From an uncultured Actinomycetes bacterium (GTDB taxonomy: Bacteria > Actinomycetota > Acidimicrobiia > Acidimicrobiales > RAAP-2): a stretch of 64,000 nt of DNA. The position numbers were made by a program, and so were the translations under genes. The notes under the pieces were generated by a model that saw only the letters and a program-made list of their open reading frames with translations, was not told the DNA's origin and ran no database searches. Of the stretch, positions 60,057-64,000 are shown one piece after another (position 1 is the stretch's first letter; every line of letters starts with the position of its first letter). The stretch spans positions 58,119 through 122,118 of the forward strand of contig CAIKNP010000015.1 of the NCBI GenBank assembly GCA_903828785.1, given 5' to 3'.

Positions 60057-63000
60057 GCTGGGTCGCCCCCCGACCCAGACGGCACGAGCAGCGGGCTCCA
60101 CTGAAGCGGGGCATCTCGCACTTTGTGCTTCTTGGCGGTCTCCACCACGTGCTCGCACGCAGAAGCCACGCGTTGCAACCACGAATTGAGCCCGGCGCTC
60201 GCCATTAGATCCCTGAATTGCGGCCCATTCTCGGGGAAAAGTGTGCGAAGCGAAGCGTACGCGAGGTCGTCACGCAGTGCTTCATTCAGCGCTTTTTCAG
60301 ACGGGTCTCTAAATACCCACGCTGCTATTTCTCGGGTGAGCGGCACTGGCGAAGCATCATTGCTCTGAACGAAAACCAGGAACTCATCGAGCAGCGCCGT
60401 AGCCAATGATTGGCTTCCAATAAAACGTAGGCCGGTCATGGTTTGGAAGGCTTCGGCGATCTTCGGCGGGTTGAAGGTCATGGCCACCGGCGCCGGCTCC
60501 TCGTCGCCGCCAATGACACGCAGGATCAACACATCACTCATCATGGCTACGAGGTCGCGCTCACGCTCCCTCGCGCCCTTAGTACTTTTTTCGTATCGAT
60601 ACGTCGACAAAGGTGCGACCGCGCCTTCACCGCGGACAAATTTTGAATAGCCGCGCGAAACCGTCCACTGCTCGGGCATTCGCACGTCAAGCTCTCCCAT
60701 CCCCGTGGTAATACTCGGCGGCCAGCGACGCTGCTCCTCATCCGTCAGTGGAACAAAATCCTTGAGACAAAGACGCAAGGTGTCGAAGGCTTTAGCGAAG
60801 GTCGGAATGTCGATGGGGTCGAGCAGGGACTGCGGGATGTGGCGAGCCACCGACTCGCGCTGAAGGATCTCTTGCAACCAGAGGCTCAGTGTTGTTTGGT
60901 CAATCTCGGCCGCGTATCCAAAATGTGCAAAAGCCCGTTCGTACAGTTCGTCCATCACCGAATATCGCTCTAAAGCCCCAATCTTCAGAGACGGAAACTC
61001 CATTGCTTCCTGATGATCTGGGATTGGACTGCCCCGCAATGATCTCTCGATGAAGACCTTCGGCGCTGATCGTGCGAAGGCGTGCAAGACCCTAATGGTC
61101 AAGGGCCGGCCTTGACTCCGGCGCCCCTCGAGGGCTTGACCTTTCAAGTATCGAACCGCTCCCCGGCGAAGTACCTCGCCCGGGGTTGCTTTCCCTGCGC
61201 TCAAGACGGTATCGGAAAGCTCTCGGGCACGATGGTCAAAACTTGCTGGACCCTCTGGGGTCGAGGCGGATCGCACAAAGCTGTGCCGAGGGGTGTGTCG
61301 CACGAGGTCCTTGGCTCCGTGGAAGTGTTCCAAGAGTTCCGCTATCACCATTGGGGGCTTCACTTCTTCACCCGTCAGTTCATTGTGCGACGTGTAGAGA
61401 ATCACCGCACGATGCGACGCAGCGCAAAGACTTTGCAACAAGGCCCCCAGAACACTTCGACGCGGGTTGGGGTCTCCCTCGCGCCTGTCAACCAAGGTGG
61501 CCGAGCGCAGTGACGCCGCGGGGAAACGTTCTTCATCACAACCCAGCACCACGACCATCCGATACGAAGCGGCGGGCAGCGCATTCAGTGGCGCAACGTG
61601 AACTCCTCGGGCGCCAAACAAGTTCGACTGCGCCCCCGACTGCATCAGGTGTCTCCAGAGGGCGATCACGTCGCGAAGCGACAAGGGGGGATCAATCAAG
61701 GACGCGGACCACTCCCGCACCTTCGCGAAGATCCTTTGGACGCTGCCATCGCCGACGGCGTCGTCGCCCAAAAGCTGAGCGAGAAGGTCATCAAGGAAGG
61801 CCAGCCACGCCGAGAGTGATCTAACTTCGCCCCCACCGGAAGCCACGGTGAGTGTACGTGAGGCAGCCAGGAGTGAAAAGAGGGCAGCCCCCCAGACCGC
61901 GTCGTCCGCGACACCCAGCTGATCGGGGTCAGCCACGTCATCAGGCATCACGGCCGTCAGGGCGAGACGATCAAGTAATCGCTCCCACGTGCCCACCCCC
62001 TCGTCTCCCTCCTGGGGAAAGAGGTCAAAAGCAAGGCGGTGATGGACATCGAGACCGAAAGTCACCTTTCCGTCGCTCACTACTTTCGCCATTCGAGCAA
62101 CGTCCGCTTCTTCCAACTGCTTGGCGGCTTGAAAGCAACTAAAACCCACGCAGTGCGCCACCTGCTCGGGCAAAACATAGTTGGCGGTGAGGGCAAGGAG
62201 CGCCTCCAAAAAGTGCGCCCGGTCGTCAAGTGCGGACATTGGCGTTTCAGTTATTTCGTAGGCGAGACGAGGAGGGTTCTCGGCAGACTTGGCGAAATTC
62301 CAATGACGTTCTATGACGGTGGCAAAATCTTCGAGTCGAGGTGACACCACCAAAATTTCGTGGGGCGCGATGTCGAGCGCCGGATCGTTGAGGACGTCCA
62401 AGATAAGGTCGCGACATACCTCGGCTTGACGCGATGCGCCGAATGCGCCAACAATCTGGAAAGTCTCAATTGAATGATCAACGAGTCCCCCCGCGGCCAG
62501 CGACGTCTGCACCGCGAGAAGGCTTGGCTCGGTCTGGACCACCGCAGCATACGCAGAACGTTCGAGGCGTTCGGGCTCGCCGCAAGAGCTTCGCCACAGC
62601 GCCAGTGCTTCGAGCGCGTCTCGGGTCCAACTTACGGGGGGAACGTCATCTCGAGCGGACCACTCGTCTTCGTTCAGCAGATGCAGCGACGGGAGGGAGA
62701 GCATGACGTGCACGTCGGTGTGCTGCCCCACTGCCTTTAGAAGTTCGATGAAGGATTGACCGCCGGAGGGCATTGTCAATCCGTACACGTAAATCTCTTT
62801 GGGGAGGCCAACCCCCCCTCCAGCGATGGCGGCGAGGGCTTTGTGGCGCTGCGATCCCGGCCCACCTCTCAACCACAACTCTGAACGCAACAGTGCGGCG
62901 GCGGGAGTGTCGAGCATCTCAGGAAATCCTTCATCGGGACGCCAACGCACTTGCTCATCAATTGTCGAAGCGAGTGAAATCGCCTCGCGCCACGATAAAC

Positions 63001-63334
63001 GCCCGAGTGATTCTTTCATTAGTGCGAGGGCAATCACCTCCGGGCGCCAGTCAATTCGCACTTCCCCAAGGTTCGCCAACGCTCTTGATTCAATCTCAGC
63101 GACAAGTTGTTCTGGAAAAAAGTACGTGAAGTTTGACGACACGAGGTCTACCTCGGACGCCCGCCGGGCCAAGTCAGGACTCGCCAGATCCCAGTCGAGA
63201 CGAGAACGCATTGCCGTTGAGGGAACGACCACCCACGGAGATTCGAGCAGAGAAATAGACGATGACTGAATCAACGAAGCCAATTTCAATGTCAAGACAT
63301 ATCCGTGGTCACCGGCGTAGAGATGAAGAGTCAC
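60053..63334 (-). CDS. recC: exodeoxyribonuclease V gamma chain, RecC
   Basis: RecC holds the complex together and scans for the Chi sequence; its helicase fold is inactive. The 1093-residue protein starts VTLHLYAGDHGYVLTLKLASLI, has LWLRGGPG and VYGLTMPSGGQSFIELL in the first third and VVVLGCDEERFPA in the middle, as in other RecC chains. I use the GTG at 63334, which lies 6 bases after TATCAT; the longer reading adds 13 residues without support. First gene of recC-recB-recD, all coupled by overlaps. Confidence 0.94.
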   Translation of the reverse strand: MTLHLYAGDHGYVLTLKLASLIQSSSISLLESPWVVVPSTAMRSRLDWDLASPDLARRASEVDLVSSNFTYFFPEQLVAEIESRALANLGEVRIDWRPEVIALALMKESLGRLSWREAISLASTIDEQVRWRPDEGFPEMLDTPAAALLRSELWLRGGPGSQRHKALAAIAGGGVGLPKEIYVYGLTMPSGGQSFIELLKAVGQHTDVHVMLSLPSLHLLNEDEWSARDDVPPVSWTRDALEALALWRSSCGEPERLERSAYAAVVQTEPSLLAVQTSLAAGGLVDHSIETFQIVGAFGASRQAEVCRDLILDVLNDPALDIAPHEILVVSPRLEDFATVIERHWNFAKSAENPPRLAYEITETPMSALDDRAHFLEALLALTANYVLPEQVAHCVGFSCFQAAKQLEEADVARMAKVVSDGKVTFGLDVHHRLAFDLFPQEGDEGVGTWERLLDRLALTAVMPDDVADPDQLGVADDAVWGAALFSLLAASRTLTVASGGGEVRSLSAWLAFLDDLLAQLLGDDAVGDGSVQRIFAKVREWSASLIDPPLSLRDVIALWRHLMQSGAQSNLFGARGVHVAPLNALPAASYRMVVVLGCDEERFPAASLRSATLVDRREGDPNPRRSVLGALLQSLCAASHRAVILYTSHNELTGEEVKPPMVIAELLEHFHGAKDLVRHTPRHSFVRSASTPEGPASFDHRARELSDTVLSAGKATPGEVLRRGAVRYLKGQALEGRRSQGRPLTIRVLHAFARSAPKVFIERSLRGSPIPDHQEAMEFPSLKIGALERYSVMDELYERAFAHFGYAAEIDQTTLSLWLQEILQRESVARHIPQSLLDPIDIPTFAKAFDTLRLCLKDFVPLTDEEQRRWPPSITTGMGELDVRMPEQWTVSRGYSKFVRGEGAVAPLSTYRYEKSTKGARERERDLVAMMSDVLILRVIGGDEEPAPVAMTFNPPKIAEAFQTMTGLRFIGSQSLATALLDEFLVFVQSNDASPVPLTREIAAWVFRDPSEKALNEALRDDLAYASLRTLFPENGPQFRDLMASAGLNSWLQRVASACEHVVETAKKHKVRDAPLQWSPLLVPSGSGGDPA

Positions 63335-63340
63335 AGAGTG

Positions 63341-63346
63341 ATGATA
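63341..63346 (-). promoter_or_regulatory. leaderless-type -10 element of recC (TATCAT)
   Basis: TATCAT, five of six bases as in TATAAT, plus 6 bases precedes the recC GTG. Confidence 0.6.
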
Positions 63347-63641
63347 ACCAGCGCCTGATACATCTCTTTGCATCGCCGCGTACCACTCTTCGAAGACTCA
63401 TCATTCAAATTCGTACAACGGGGCAAGTCTCGTCTGAGGTCGATCGCAGGTGCGAAATGACCCTCAGTATCTTCTTTTCTCGAGCACCAGCATCATCGAG
63501 ATGTAGCTGATTGTTAGGTCCACCATTGGATGCGACGCCGCAAGTTGCTCACTCGCCACGACACAGCAGCAAGGCCCAGCCGAAAGAAGTAATGCCACAG
63601 AGAGCACCTAACGTTGGCTTTGCCAAAGGCAGTAAGAATGC
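63347..63641. other. gene-free stretch between recC and the rRNA terminator
   Basis: About 295 bases with only short ORFs that lack ribosome sites and family resemblance. The right part should be the recC upstream region. I see no tRNA, repeat or further regulatory element with confidence. Confidence 0.4.
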
Positions 63642-63673
63642 GAAAGACCCCCACCGCGAGGTGGGGGTCTTTC
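63642..63673 (-). terminator. rRNA operon terminator
   Basis: A perfect 14-bp stem, GAAAGACCCCCACC (63642-63655) with its complement at 63660-63673, closed by a four-base loop. It lies about 5 bases after the 5S 3' end. On the minus strand the descending arm ends GGGTCTTTC, so the T-tract is inside the stem; it may still work as a strong intrinsic terminator for the rrn operon, and in the other direction too. Confidence 0.85.
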
Positions 63674-63678
63674 AAGAA

Positions 63679-63795
63679 ATCCCGGCGGCGACCTACTCTC
63701 CCAGGGGGGGACCCCCAAGTACCATCGGCGCTGGTGGGCTTGACTTCTGTGTTCGGAATGGGAACAGGTATATCTCCACCGCCATAACCACCGGA
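63679..63795 (-). rRNA. rrf: 5S ribosomal RNA
   Basis: Read on the minus strand it begins CGGTGGTTATGGCGGTGG and contains CCCATTCCGAACACAGAAGT, the most conserved 5S stretch, and ends GAGAGTAGGTCGCCGCCGGG. The ends pair as helix I. About 117 bases; ends may be off by one or two. It follows 23S with a spacer of about 90 bases. Confidence 0.97.
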
Positions 63796-63885
63796 AATTG
63801 TGCGCTTGACCTCTTTCGAGATCAGAAACGGCCCATGGTTATGGAGCCGCTCCTTGAGCGTCTTAGAACGAGCACGAACATCAAA

Positions 63886-64000
63886 CCTCCAAGCCCTCGG
63901 GCGATTAGTACCGGTCAGCTGAATGCATTACTGCACTTACACTTCCGGCCTATCAACGTGGTGATCTCGCCACGGGCCTTACCTGGTTAACCCAGTGAGA
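63886..64000 (-). rRNA. rrl: 23S ribosomal RNA, 3' end (partial)
   Basis: On the minus strand the last bases read ACCGGTACTAATCGCCCGAG followed by GGCTTGGAGG, the standard actinobacterial 23S 3' terminus. The gene continues beyond the right edge of the window, so the rRNA operon is transcribed leftward. The exact 3' end is estimated. Confidence 0.95.

Noticed and set aside
63511..63990. 159-residue plus-strand ORF
   Set aside because: It runs antisense through the 5S and 23S rRNA genes and the terminator, so it is not a plausible protein gene.

Overview
The window reads as a moderately GC-rich actinobacterial chromosome segment, most likely from the Acidimicrobiia or a near relative. I infer this from gene content, not from a search. 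It has a complete Pup-proteasome locus (arc, dop, pup, prcB, prcA, pafA), a fused coenzyme F420 gene fbiC, Tat genes next to a Ski2-like helicase (as tatC-helY in mycobacteria), the gcvH-FHA-MerR-DUF151 block known from mycobacteria, and a recC-recB-recD operon. Many genes overlap by 1-8 bases, and many others start 6-7 bases after a TANNNT hexamer, which suggests widespread leaderless transcription.

Layout. 1-661: the 3' end of an acyl-CoA ligase gene and a small coupled ORF. 658-8162 (minus): transketolase, transaldolase, glucose-6-phosphate isomerase, fbiC and a LOG-family gene. 8251-9715: three small membrane or basic proteins and tRNA m1A58 methyltransferase. 9712-16332: ferredoxin and the Pup-proteasome locus, with a Pup that is already encoded as ending in Glu. 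16342-22785: signal peptidase I, TatB, TatC, helicase, a tandem ThyX-like protein, a DUF4193-like protein and a GNAT. 22809-26406: an Arg/Gly-rich protein, an HtrA protease and a FluC pair.

26408-38918 is the accessory island and the most interesting part. It holds two cytochromes P450, an SDR, an APC permease, an F420/FMN luciferase-like oxidoreductase, a PuuD-like glutamine-amidotransferase hydrolase, a glutamine-synthetase-like ligase that lacks the ammonia-site Glu, an FAH-family enzyme, an HpaE-like dehydrogenase, an HpaD-like extradiol dioxygenase, an acetoacetate-decarboxylase-family protein and a MarR regulator. Three of its promoter regions carry the same 20-bp imperfect palindrome (ATCGTTTG-N4-CAAACGAT-like). 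I propose a single regulon for uptake, gamma-glutamyl capping, oxidation and ring cleavage of an aromatic amine or phenylacetate-type compound; the substrate is not known.

38935-45619: split glycine decarboxylase (gcvPA/gcvPB), gcvT, a MerR regulator, thiG, thiD and a membrane-anchored protein. 45616-49162: a GT87-like membrane glycosyltransferase, a second APC permease and a secreted Thr-rich protein. 49159-53037: DUF151 nuclease, FtsR-like MerR, zinc-ribbon FHA protein, gcvH, pgsA and class I aldolase. 53113-54648: an Arg-rich TPR protein. 54911-63334: recD, recB and recC. 63642-64000 (minus): the end of an rRNA operon, with a terminator, 5S and the 3' end of 23S, which runs off the window.

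The parts connect. FbiC makes the F420 precursor that the luciferase-like oxidoreductase of the island might use. GcvH at 51 kb serves the GcvT/GcvPA/GcvPB block at 39-43 kb. Tkt, Tal, Pgi and the aldolase cover the sugar-phosphate core. No tRNA, IS element, integrase or CRISPR array was recognised.
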